A DNA stretch of 64,000 nt from Arthrobacter sp. Soil763 (GTDB taxonomy: Bacteria > Actinomycetota > Actinomycetes > Actinomycetales > Micrococcaceae). Of this stretch, positions 58,333 to 64,000 are shown piece by piece (position 1 is the stretch's first letter; every line of letters begins with the position of its first letter). Under the pieces are notes generated by a model. It was given only the letters and a program-made list of their open reading frames with translations, ran no database searches and was not told the origin of the DNA. The position numbers were made by a program, and so were the translations under genes. The stretch covers positions 253,685 through 317,684 of the forward strand of contig NZ_LMSH01000001.1 of NCBI RefSeq assembly GCF_001428365.1, read 5' to 3'.

Positions 58333-58989
58333 TCAGCGCACCAAGGCCAGGGCAAAACCGTCCCAGCCTTTCGATCCGACCGTCTGGATGACGGTCGCGT
58401 CCAGCCGGGGATCCGTTCCCATCATCTGCAACGCCGCGACGATCCCGGGGGCGTTGACGGCGTCCCGGCCGGGATCAAGCACCGCACCTTCCCAGACCAC
58501 GTTGTCCATCACCACGGTGGTGCCGGGGCGGCCCAGCCGGATGGCCCAGTCCAGGTACCGGGCGTTGTTTTCCTTGTCCGCGTCGATGAACACGAAGTCG
58601 AAGGGCCCCCCGTCCTCGCCCTCCAGCGCAGGGAGCGTGTCCAGCGCCGGCCCCACCCGGATCTCCACCAGGTGGCCCAGCCCGGCCCGGTCCAGGTTGG
58701 AGCGCGCCACCTCGGCGTGCCGGGGCACGTATTCGCAGGTGGTGATCCGGCCGCCGTCGGGCAGCCCCTGGGCCATCCACAGGGTGCTGAACCCGGCCAG
58801 GGTCCCGATCTCCAGCACCCGCCGGGCACCGGAGAGCTGGACCAGCAGCTTCAGGAGCTTCCCGGCGTTCGGAGCCACCTCGATGGGCGGCATCCCCGCT
58901 TCCAGGGCCGCCTCCACCGCGTGCCCGACAAGCCCGGAGAGGTACTCCTCGACGGCGGTCCAGCGCGGTTCGGGCTGGTGCTCGATCAT
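58333..58989 (-). CDS. Class I O-methyltransferase (caffeoyl-CoA/catechol type)
   Basis: 218 residues. The Rossmann-like core contains RVLEIGTLAGFSTLWMAQGLP (SAM-binding) and TTCEYVPRHAEVARSNL. The metal/catalytic block FIDADKENNARYLDWAIRLG and VMDNVVWEGAV follow. These enzymes O-methylate catechols or related small phenols using Mg2+. It is upstream of the acyl-CoA dehydrogenase gene on the same strand, 126 bases away, and may be transcribed with it, although an AT-rich promoter-like stretch lies between. The next gene upstream ends 24 bases before it. Confidence 0.9.
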   Translation of the reverse strand: MIEHQPEPRWTAVEEYLSGLVGHAVEAALEAGMPPIEVAPNAGKLLKLLVQLSGARRVLEIGTLAGFSTLWMAQGLPDGGRITTCEYVPRHAEVARSNLDRAGLGHLVEIRVGPALDTLPALEGEDGGPFDFVFIDADKENNARYLDWAIRLGRPGTTVVMDNVVWEGAVLDPGRDAVNAPGIVAALQMMGTDPRLDATVIQTVGSKGWDGFALALVR

Positions 58990-59013
58990 GCGGCCCAGTC
59001 TTGCAGTCTGGTG

Positions 59014-59349
59014 CTACTCCGCGGTAGGGCCGAGGGCCTGTTCCAGCCGGTCCAGTTTGCCGGTCAGTTCGCCGCTGTAGCCGGGCCGGATGTCGGCTTT
59101 GATGACCAGCGAGACCCGGCTGCCGAAGCGGCCCACCGCCTCGGTGGCGCGCTTGACGACGTCGAACACCTCGTCCCACTCGCCCTCGATGGTGGTGAAC
59201 ATGGAGTCTGTATGGTTCGGCAGGCCGGAGTCCCGGACGATCCGCACGGCGGCCGCGACGGCGTCGTGGACCGACGCGTCATCGGCGGCGCTGCCGGCGT
59301 CAGCGCCCTCCGGCCGGCCTGAAGGTGCGACTGAAAATGCAAGCAACAT
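59014..59349 (-). CDS. YqgV/MTH1187-type thiamine-binding protein
   Basis: 111 residues. A ferredoxin-like fold is suggested by LLAFSVAPSG (strand), then HDAVAAAVRIVRDSGLPNHTDSMFTTIEGEWDEVFDVVKRATEAV and SRVSLVIKADIRPG. This is the DUF77 thiamine-binding family. Members bind thiamine and are common beside transporters, but the exact role is unsettled. The region about 13-25 is a Gly/Asp insert not seen in the shortest relatives. It ends 24 bases before the O-methyltransferase gene start. Confidence 0.85.
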   Translation of the reverse strand: MLLAFSVAPSGRPEGADAGSAADDASVHDAVAAAVRIVRDSGLPNHTDSMFTTIEGEWDEVFDVVKRATEAVGRFGSRVSLVIKADIRPGYSGELTGKLDRLEQALGPTAE

Positions 59350-59471
59350 GGCTCAAGTCTGCCACGCATCCGGGACGGTCCCGGCGGCCGCTGCACCGCG
59401 CCGGCTTGTCACAAAAATGTGTACCCGCCGGTAACAGGTTCACTCCCTCCCCGCGTTGCTACCCTGAGCAA

Positions 59472-60140
59472 ATGAACCGGGGAGTAGAGCGCCGGCCGCT
59501 CCGTGCGGACGCCGCCCGCAACGTCAACAAAATCATTGCCGCTGCCCGTCAATGCTTCCGGGAACACGGCCCCGAGGTCCCGCTGCAGACCATCGCCGTC
59601 ACCGCCGGGGTGGGCCCGGCCACGCTGTTCCGCAATTTCGCCGACAAGGAAGAACTGGTCCTCGCCGCCCTGCACCAGCAACTGAAGCTGCGCGTCAACC
59701 CGGTTATCGACGAGGCGCTGGCGGGCAAGGACGCCGCCGAAGGCCTGTTCCGGGTGGTCGAGGCGCTGATGGCCGTCGCCAGTGACGAGGCCAACCTGCT
59801 TGGGGCAGTGGCCGGCCGCCGCGGTGTGCTGACCGGGATCACCGGGGACCTGATCGAGACCGTGGCGGTCCTGCTGGGCCGGGGCCAGGGCCAGGGCACG
59901 CTGCGCAGCGACATCTCGATGACGGACATCATCCGGCTGCTGGCCATGCTGATCGGTGTCGTTGACACCATGGAGGCCGGGTCGGACGCGTGGCGCCGCC
60001 CGGTGGCGCTGGTGGAGGACGCCATCCGGGCCGAGCGGCCGGACCGCCCGCTGCCGCCCCAGTCGCTGATGCCGGGAACCACGTACGGAACCGCGTTCGG
60101 CGTCGGCTTCGGCTCAACCCCCCGGAGCACGTACCGTTGA
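59472..60140 (+). CDS. TetR-family transcriptional regulator
   Basis: 222 residues from the ATG at 59472; the longer frame back to 59325 is not supported. The N-terminal helix-turn-helix lies at about 12-58 (NVNKIIAAARQCFREHGPEVPLQTIAVTAGVGPATLFRNF). The C-terminal part is helical, as expected for a ligand-binding domain. A CACA/TGTG half-inverted stretch sits in its promoter region (about 59410). The DUF1232 gene follows 4 bases later; the two probably share a transcript. No target is evident. Confidence 0.9.
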   Translation: MNRGVERRPLRADAARNVNKIIAAARQCFREHGPEVPLQTIAVTAGVGPATLFRNFADKEELVLAALHQQLKLRVNPVIDEALAGKDAAEGLFRVVEALMAVASDEANLLGAVAGRRGVLTGITGDLIETVAVLLGRGQGQGTLRSDISMTDIIRLLAMLIGVVDTMEAGSDAWRRPVALVEDAIRAERPDRPLPPQSLMPGTTYGTAFGVGFGSTPRSTYR

Positions 60141-60144
60141 CCCC

Positions 60145-60561
60145 ATGAGCTGGGAAACCCTTGCCGGAGTCGTCGGCGGACTGCTGCTGGTCTACGCGGT
60201 CCTGCTGGCGCTGTTGTGGGGCTACGCCCGGCGGCACCCGGAGACCGTGACCATGAAGGACGCCCTGCGGCTGCTGCCCGACCTGCTCCGGCTGATCCGG
60301 CGCCTGGTGGCGGACCGCACCGTGGCGGTGGGCGTCCGGGTCCGGTTGGCCCTTTTGCTGGCCTACCTGCTCTCCCCCATCGATTTGGTCCCGGATTTCA
60401 TCCCGGTGATCGGTTACGCGGACGACGTCGTCATCGTCGCCCTCGTGCTGCGTTCCGTGGTTGCCCGGGCGGGCGGGGACGCGGTGAAACGGCACTGGCC
60501 CGGCACCCCGGAGGGGCTGCAGCTGATCCTGAAGCTCGCCGGCCTCGGCGCCGCACGGTAG
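60145..60561 (+). CDS. DUF1232 (YkvA) small membrane protein
   Basis: 138 residues with one N-terminal membrane segment (LAGVVGGLLLVYAVLLALLWGYA). The YkvA motif is VRLALLLAYLLSPIDLVPDFIPVIGYADDVVIVALVLR: a short hydrophobic hairpin with the conserved SPIDLVPDFIP core. The function of the family is unknown. It starts 4 bases after the TetR stop and may be under its control. Confidence 0.85.
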   Translation: MSWETLAGVVGGLLLVYAVLLALLWGYARRHPETVTMKDALRLLPDLLRLIRRLVADRTVAVGVRVRLALLLAYLLSPIDLVPDFIPVIGYADDVVIVALVLRSVVARAGGDAVKRHWPGTPEGLQLILKLAGLGAAR

Positions 60562-60604
60562 CCGGCGCCGGAATAGCGGGTCCGGGCCGGCTGTTGTGGC
60601 CAGC

Positions 60605-61531
60605 ATGAAGGCAATCACTTACAGCGAATACGGCAACCCCGACGTCCTGGAACTGACCGAGCAACCCCTGCCCAAGGTCGGGCCGGGCATGGTGCTGGTC
60701 AAGGTCAAGGCCGCGGCGGTGAACCCCGTCGACTGGAAGATCATGGCCGGCTACCTCGATGAAGTCATGGACCTGCAGTTTCCGGCGATTCCGGGCTGGG
60801 ATGTGGCCGGCGTGGTGGAGTCCGTCGGCATCGACGCCCCGCACTTCCAGCCCGGCGACGAGGTCATCGCCTACGGCCGCAAGGACTATGTCCATGGCGG
60901 CAGCTTCGCCGAGTACATCGCCCTGCCCGAGCGGCTTGTGGCCCGGAAGCCGGCGTCGCTCGGGTGGCAGGAAGCCGCCGGCCTGCCGCTGGCGGGACTG
61001 ACCGCCTACCAGGTCCTCACCCGGCTGGGACTCAAGGCCGGGGAGACCGTCCTGATCCACGGCGGCGCCGGCGGCGTGGGGTCACTCGGCATCCAGATCG
61101 CGGCCGCCCTTGGCGCGAGGGTCATCGCGACCGCCTCGGAGAAGAACCATGAGTTCCTGCGCACCCTCGGAGCGGAGCCGGTCACCTACGGCGACGGGCT
61201 CGCGGAGCGGGTCCGGGAGCTGAGCCCCGACGGCGTTGACGTGGTCGCGGACTTCGTCGGCGGAAACCTGGAGGCCACCCTGGCCGTGCTGGCCGAGGGC
61301 GGCCGGCACGCCTCGATCGCGGACAGCGACGTGGAGGAGCACGGCGGCACCTGGATGTGGGTCAACCCGGTCGCAGCCGACCTTCAGGAACTTGCCGCAC
61401 TGGTTGAGGCGGGCAGGCTCCGGGTCGAGGTGGCGCAGGCCTTCCCGCTGGCCCGGGCGGCGGACGCATTCCGGCTCAACATGGAGGGGCACACGCGCGG
61501 CAAGATCGTCGTCACGGTCCACGGCGACTAG
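60605..61531 (+). CDS. NADPH-dependent quinone oxidoreductase-like (medium-chain, zinc-free)
   Basis: 308 residues from the ATG 60605. The GroES-like N-terminus (KAITYSEYGNPDVLELTEQP and AAAVNPVDWKIMAGYLDE) lacks zinc Cys. The nucleotide fold has the VLIHGGAGGVGSLGIQIAAALGARVIATAS block, with AASEKN-like recognition of NADPH. Members reduce quinones or enones and are linked to oxidative stress. It starts 43 bases after the DUF1232 gene. Confidence 0.92.
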   Translation: MKAITYSEYGNPDVLELTEQPLPKVGPGMVLVKVKAAAVNPVDWKIMAGYLDEVMDLQFPAIPGWDVAGVVESVGIDAPHFQPGDEVIAYGRKDYVHGGSFAEYIALPERLVARKPASLGWQEAAGLPLAGLTAYQVLTRLGLKAGETVLIHGGAGGVGSLGIQIAAALGARVIATASEKNHEFLRTLGAEPVTYGDGLAERVRELSPDGVDVVADFVGGNLEATLAVLAEGGRHASIADSDVEEHGGTWMWVNPVAADLQELAALVEAGRLRVEVAQAFPLARAADAFRLNMEGHTRGKIVVTVHGD

Positions 61532-61657
61532 GCCAGACAACCTCGGGGCCGCCCGCGCTGTTCCGGCGCGGGCGGGGGTTGTCCGCCCCGGGCGGGACGC
61601 ATTAGCATCGCGGGTGTTCCAACCGGGAGTTGACCACCGCCGAGGAGAGCCGCTGAC

Positions 61658-62227
61658 ATGGCCGAAGTGCTGCTGTACCACCACATCCAGGGCCTGACCG
61701 AGGGGGTGCGGGAGTTCGCCGACGAGCTGCGGCAGGCCGGGCATACCGTGCACGCCCCCGACCTGTTCGACGGCCACACCTTCGCAAGCATCGAGGAGGG
61801 CTTCGGCTACGCGGAGCGGGCCGGCTTCGACGCCATCCGGACCCGCGGCGCCGCAGCGGCCGACGACCTCGGCCCGGGGCTCGTCTATGCCGGGTTCTCC
61901 TTTGGCGTGACGATCGCCCAACGTCTGGCCCAGACCCGGCCCGGCGCCCGCGGTGCCCTGCTGCTGTATTCCTGCCTGCCGGTCACCGAGTTTGGCGATG
62001 CGTGGCCGCCGGACGTGCCGGTGCAGATCCACGGCAAGCAGGATGATGAGTTCTTCGACGAGGACCTGCCGGCAGCACGCGAACTCGCCGCGTCCGCAGC
62101 GGCCGCGGAGCTGTTCGTGTATCCCGGCCACCAGCACCTCTTCGCGGACTCCTCGCTCGACGCCTTCGACCCGGAGGCGTCCGCGCTGCTGAAGGACCGG
62201 GTACAGGCGTTCCTCGCCTCCGTCTGA
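61658..62227 (+). CDS. Dienelactone hydrolase family protein
   Basis: 189 residues. The alpha/beta-hydrolase core shows VLLYHHIQGLTEGVREFADEL, GLVYAGFSFGVTIAQRLAQ (nucleophile elbow reads G-F-S-F-G) and VPVQIHGKQDDEFFDEDL, ending GHQHLFADSS (catalytic His). Typical dienelactone hydrolases have a Cys nucleophile in GxCxG; here it is Ser in GFSFG. The protein is short but complete. The substrate is unknown. It follows the quinone oxidoreductase by 126 bases on the same strand. Confidence 0.85.
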   Translation: MAEVLLYHHIQGLTEGVREFADELRQAGHTVHAPDLFDGHTFASIEEGFGYAERAGFDAIRTRGAAAADDLGPGLVYAGFSFGVTIAQRLAQTRPGARGALLLYSCLPVTEFGDAWPPDVPVQIHGKQDDEFFDEDLPAARELAASAAAAELFVYPGHQHLFADSSLDAFDPEASALLKDRVQAFLASV

Positions 62228-62278
62228 GCTGCCCGTCCTGGCCGGCGGCGGCCCGCACCGGGCCCCTGCGGCGGCGCG

Positions 62279-62557
62279 TCAGTCCGCGGGAGGCTCCTCC
62301 CGGGCCGGTTTGTCCGACTGGTTATCCTGGGCGGATTTCCCCGGCGACGGCTTTTCCCTGGCATCGTGCAAGTGGTGGGCTTCCTGCAGGTGATGCTGCA
62401 GTTTCTCCTCAGCCTCGCGCCGGCGTCGGGCCATTTCGCGCAGTTCCCGGGTGGACTCGGCCCCGGGCGAGACGAAGTGCTCGTGCGTCTTGGCCGGCTT
62501 GCCTTCGGGGACGTCCGGGCCGGGGGCAGCGGCAGGCTGAGCGTCATTGTCGGTCAT
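62279..62557 (-). CDS. Small His-rich helical protein, 92 residues
   Basis: No family recognised. Translation is taken from the ATG 62555-62557; an in-frame start at 62587 adds ten residues. The core is a charged coiled-coil-like helix (STRELREMARRRREAEEKLQ) that runs straight into a His cluster (HHLQEAHHLHDARE, five His in fourteen residues). Both ends are Pro/Ala/Glu-rich and disordered-looking. The His cluster could bind Ni, Zn or Cu. A DosR-like site (62592-62606) is 35-49 bases upstream. Confidence 0.65.
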   Translation of the reverse strand: MTDNDAQPAAAPGPDVPEGKPAKTHEHFVSPGAESTRELREMARRRREAEEKLQHHLQEAHHLHDAREKPSPGKSAQDNQSDKPAREEPPAD

Positions 62558-62591
62558 GCTCGAATCGTCCCACCGGCACCCGGGCACAACA

Positions 62592-62606
62592 AGGGGCTAA
62601 AGCCCG
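62592..62606. promoter_or_regulatory. DosR-like site before the His-rich small protein
   Basis: AGGGGCTAAAGCCCG agrees with AGGGCCnAAAGTCCC at 11 of 14 defined positions, and contains the perfect inverted repeat GGGCT-AA-AGCCC. It lies 35-49 bases before the start at 62557, in the gap to the azlD gene. Confidence 0.4.
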
Positions 62607-62611
62607 GGCGC

Positions 62612-62923
62612 CTACCCCCAGCCCAGCAGCCGCAGCCCGGCCGCGGCGCCGGCGCCGGCCAGCACCACCACCAGGAACGGGGCCCGGAACAGGAGTGCGA
62701 CGGCGGCAGCGGCGAGCGCTCCCAGCCGCGCGTCCAGCGCCAGCGACTGTCCCGACGCCACCGCGTTCACCACCGTCAGGGACGCCAGCAGTCCGATCGT
62801 CATGGTCCCCGCGACGCGTGAGGTCCGCGGGTTGCGCAGCAGGCTGGCCGGGACCAGGTACCCGACGAGCTTCCAGGCGTAGGCCAGCACGCAGGACAAC
62901 AGAAGCCACCACCAGAGCGTCAT
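62612..62923 (-). CDS. azlD: AzlD-family branched-chain amino acid export subunit
   Basis: 103 residues starting at the ATG 62921-62923, which overlaps the azlC stop (ATGA). Three to four membrane segments fill it: WWWLLLSCVLAYAWKLVGYLVP, VAGTMTIGLLASLTVVNAV, LGALAAAAVALLFRAPFLVVVLAGAGAAAGL. AzlD acts with AzlC, forming an export system for leucine and related amino acids. No regulator is adjacent. Confidence 0.88.
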   Translation of the reverse strand: MTLWWWLLLSCVLAYAWKLVGYLVPASLLRNPRTSRVAGTMTIGLLASLTVVNAVASGQSLALDARLGALAAAAVALLFRAPFLVVVLAGAGAAAGLRLLGWG

Positions 62924-63675
62924 CCCGCCTCCTCCGCGGTGCGGGCGGCGCGCCGGCCGGCGTCGTGCTCTGCCGCGTACGGGTCGACGTCGGGTTCCAG
63001 TCCCTCGTCCCTGCGTCCGTGGCTGAACCAGCCAATCACCGCGGCGACCAGCGCGGCGACCAGGATCGGCACGCCGGACGGCACCAGCGGCACGGCCAGA
63101 ACGGTGGCCAGCGCGCAGACGACGGCGATCGCGACCGGTTCGCGGCCCTTGAGCCGCGGCCACAGCAGGCCTAGGAAGGCCGCCACCGCTGCGCCGTCGA
63201 GCCCCCATTGTTTCGGGTCGCCGAGGGCCGCCCCGGCCAGTGCGCCCACCGCGGTGAACGCGTTCCAGAGGACGAACACGCCGATCCCGGCCGTCCAGAA
63301 TCCGCGCTGTTGCTCCGCCGGGTCGGTCTGGCCGGTACTGGTGGCCGTGGATTCGTCGATGGTCACATGGGCCGCCGCGAACCGCCGCCAGCCGCGGGGC
63401 TGGAGCAGCGCGTTGAGCTGCATGCCGTAGATGCCGTTGCGCATGCCCAGCAGGGTGGCCGCGCCCATCGCGGCGAGGCCGGACCCGCCCCCGGCGATGA
63501 CGCCGATGAAGGCGAACTGCGAGCCGCCGCTGAACAGCAGCAGGCTCAGCGCCATGGTCTGCCAGAAGTCGAGGCCGGAGGCCACCGACAGGGCGCCGAA
63601 GGACACGCCATAGAGGCCCGTGGCGATGCTGATCGAGAGCCCCACCCGGAACGCCGGGGACTGGGAGAGTTTCAC
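62920..63675 (-). CDS. azlC: AzlC-family branched-chain amino acid exporter, large subunit
   Basis: 251 residues starting at the GTG 63673-63675, which overlaps the stop of the preceding DoxX-like gene (GTGA). The frame extends to 63990, but that stretch is Arg-rich and lies in the DoxX-like gene. AzlC hallmarks are visible: LSISIATGLYGVSFGALSVASGL, FSGGSQFAFIGVI and MRNGIYGMQLNALL. Eight membrane segments are predicted. It is coupled to azlD by a 4-base overlap. Confidence 0.9.
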   Translation of the reverse strand: MKLSQSPAFRVGLSISIATGLYGVSFGALSVASGLDFWQTMALSLLLFSGGSQFAFIGVIAGGGSGLAAMGAATLLGMRNGIYGMQLNALLQPRGWRRFAAAHVTIDESTATSTGQTDPAEQQRGFWTAGIGVFVLWNAFTAVGALAGAALGDPKQWGLDGAAVAAFLGLLWPRLKGREPVAIAVVCALATVLAVPLVPSGVPILVAALVAAVIGWFSHGRRDEGLEPDVDPYAAEHDAGRRAARTAEEAG

Positions 63676-64000
63676 CGGGGCCGCCGCTTCGGCTGCGCCA
63701 GGCTCCACGCCCAGCCGATCAGTGGCGCCTGCAGCGGCAGGCGGAGGGTGTGGAGGCGGCGCTGGGCCGGCGTCCCGCCGGGCCCGTACGCGTTGCGGAG
63801 CGCGTCGAGGTGTCCGGCCAGGAAGGCGGTGAACATGGCCGCGACGCAGCCGGCCACCGCGCGGCGCGCGGGCGGCACGAGGAGCCCGACGGCGGCTCCG
63901 GCCTCCAGCAGCCCGCTCAACGCCACCCATTCCTCCCGTGAGAGCACCGCCAGGGGCCCGTTGGGCCGGTTGCCGGAGTCGTCGCGGCACAGGATGTCCG
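63672..64000 (-). CDS. DoxX-like membrane protein, N-terminus beyond the window
   Basis: The frame is open to base 64000, so the start is outside; an apparent GTG at 63947 has no ribosome binding site. The visible part contains EWVALSGLLEAGAAVGLLVPPARRAVAGCVAAMFTAFLAGHLDALRNAY and the C-terminal LRLPLQAPLIGWAWSLA. This RLPLQ-x-x-WAW ending is typical of the small four-helix DoxX family. Its stop overlaps the azlC start as GTGA, which places it in one operon with azlC-azlD. Role unknown. Confidence 0.78.
   Translation of the reverse strand, partial: DILCRDDSGNRPNGPLAVLSREEWVALSGLLEAGAAVGLLVPPARRAVAGCVAAMFTAFLAGHLDALRNAYGPGGTPAQRRLHTLRLPLQAPLIGWAWSLAQPKRRPR

Overview
The window is dense, very GC-rich DNA (short intergenic gaps, many GTG starts, stop/start overlaps of the ATGA or GTGA type) from an actinobacterium. 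The gene set fits a soil Arthrobacter/Pseudarthrobacter-like member of the Micrococcaceae: IclR-controlled histidine utilisation, Asp23/AmaP envelope genes, a DUF3618-holin-BrkB stress operon, a MutT1-like domain and HAD-GH65. The genus is inferred from gene content; I could not run a database search. The sequence looks chromosomal. I see no phage, insertion sequence, CRISPR array or replication origin.

Layout. 1-6.2 kb: end of an exonuclease III gene, a hypothetical gene, then a five-gene minus-strand sugar ABC uptake operon (lipoprotein, two permeases, small membrane protein, LacI regulator) with a LacI-type operator before its first gene. 6.3-8.6 kb: five Asp23/AmaP-type genes joined end to end by 4-base overlaps. 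9.3-12.1 kb: one 918-residue protein joining an ABC exporter, a Nudix domain and a histidine-phosphatase-like domain whose catalytic His is missing. 12.4-12.7 kb: tRNA-Phe, tRNA-Asp and tRNA-Glu. 12.9-22.4 kb: PHP protein, EamA transporter, metallopeptidase, CDF metal exporter, an ABC system with a secreted LolA-like partner, a tandem universal stress protein, a short Rossmann protein and CopC. 22.5-31.7 kb: purine permease, hutG, a proton antiporter, hutH, hutU and the IclR gene; related palindromes lie upstream of hutG, hutU and the IclR gene. 31.9-38 kb: small membrane proteins, an A-type Fe-S carrier homologue, a 3-hydroxybutyrate dehydrogenase/transporter pair with a divergent LysR gene, and a spermidine synthase-like protein.

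38.1-41.3 kb is an envelope/stress operon (DUF3618, holin-like, BrkB) behind a promoter region with direct and inverted repeats. 41.4-54.9 kb resembles a dormancy or hypoxia island: universal stress protein, zinc alcohol dehydrogenase, HAD-GH65 phosphorylase, polysaccharide deacetylase, metal P-type ATPase, PEP synthase and a P2-type ATPase. Five 15-base sites resembling mycobacterial DosR boxes lie before genes here and before one small gene at 62.6 kb. 54.9-58.2 kb is a three-gene, overlap-coupled cluster: acyl-CoA dehydrogenase-like protein, PIG-L deacetylase fused to a NodS-like methyltransferase, and a GT2 glycosyltransferase. This is the best candidate for an undescribed pathway. The rest holds an O-methyltransferase, a thiamine-binding-type protein, a TetR regulator, two metabolic enzymes, a His-rich small protein and a DoxX-azlC-azlD operon that runs off the end.

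Genes working together: HutH, HutU and HutG are three of the four histidine-to-glutamate steps (hutI is not in the window) and appear to share one IclR-type operator. The sugar importer and the GH65 phosphorylase could both serve disaccharide use, but nothing in the sequence links them directly.
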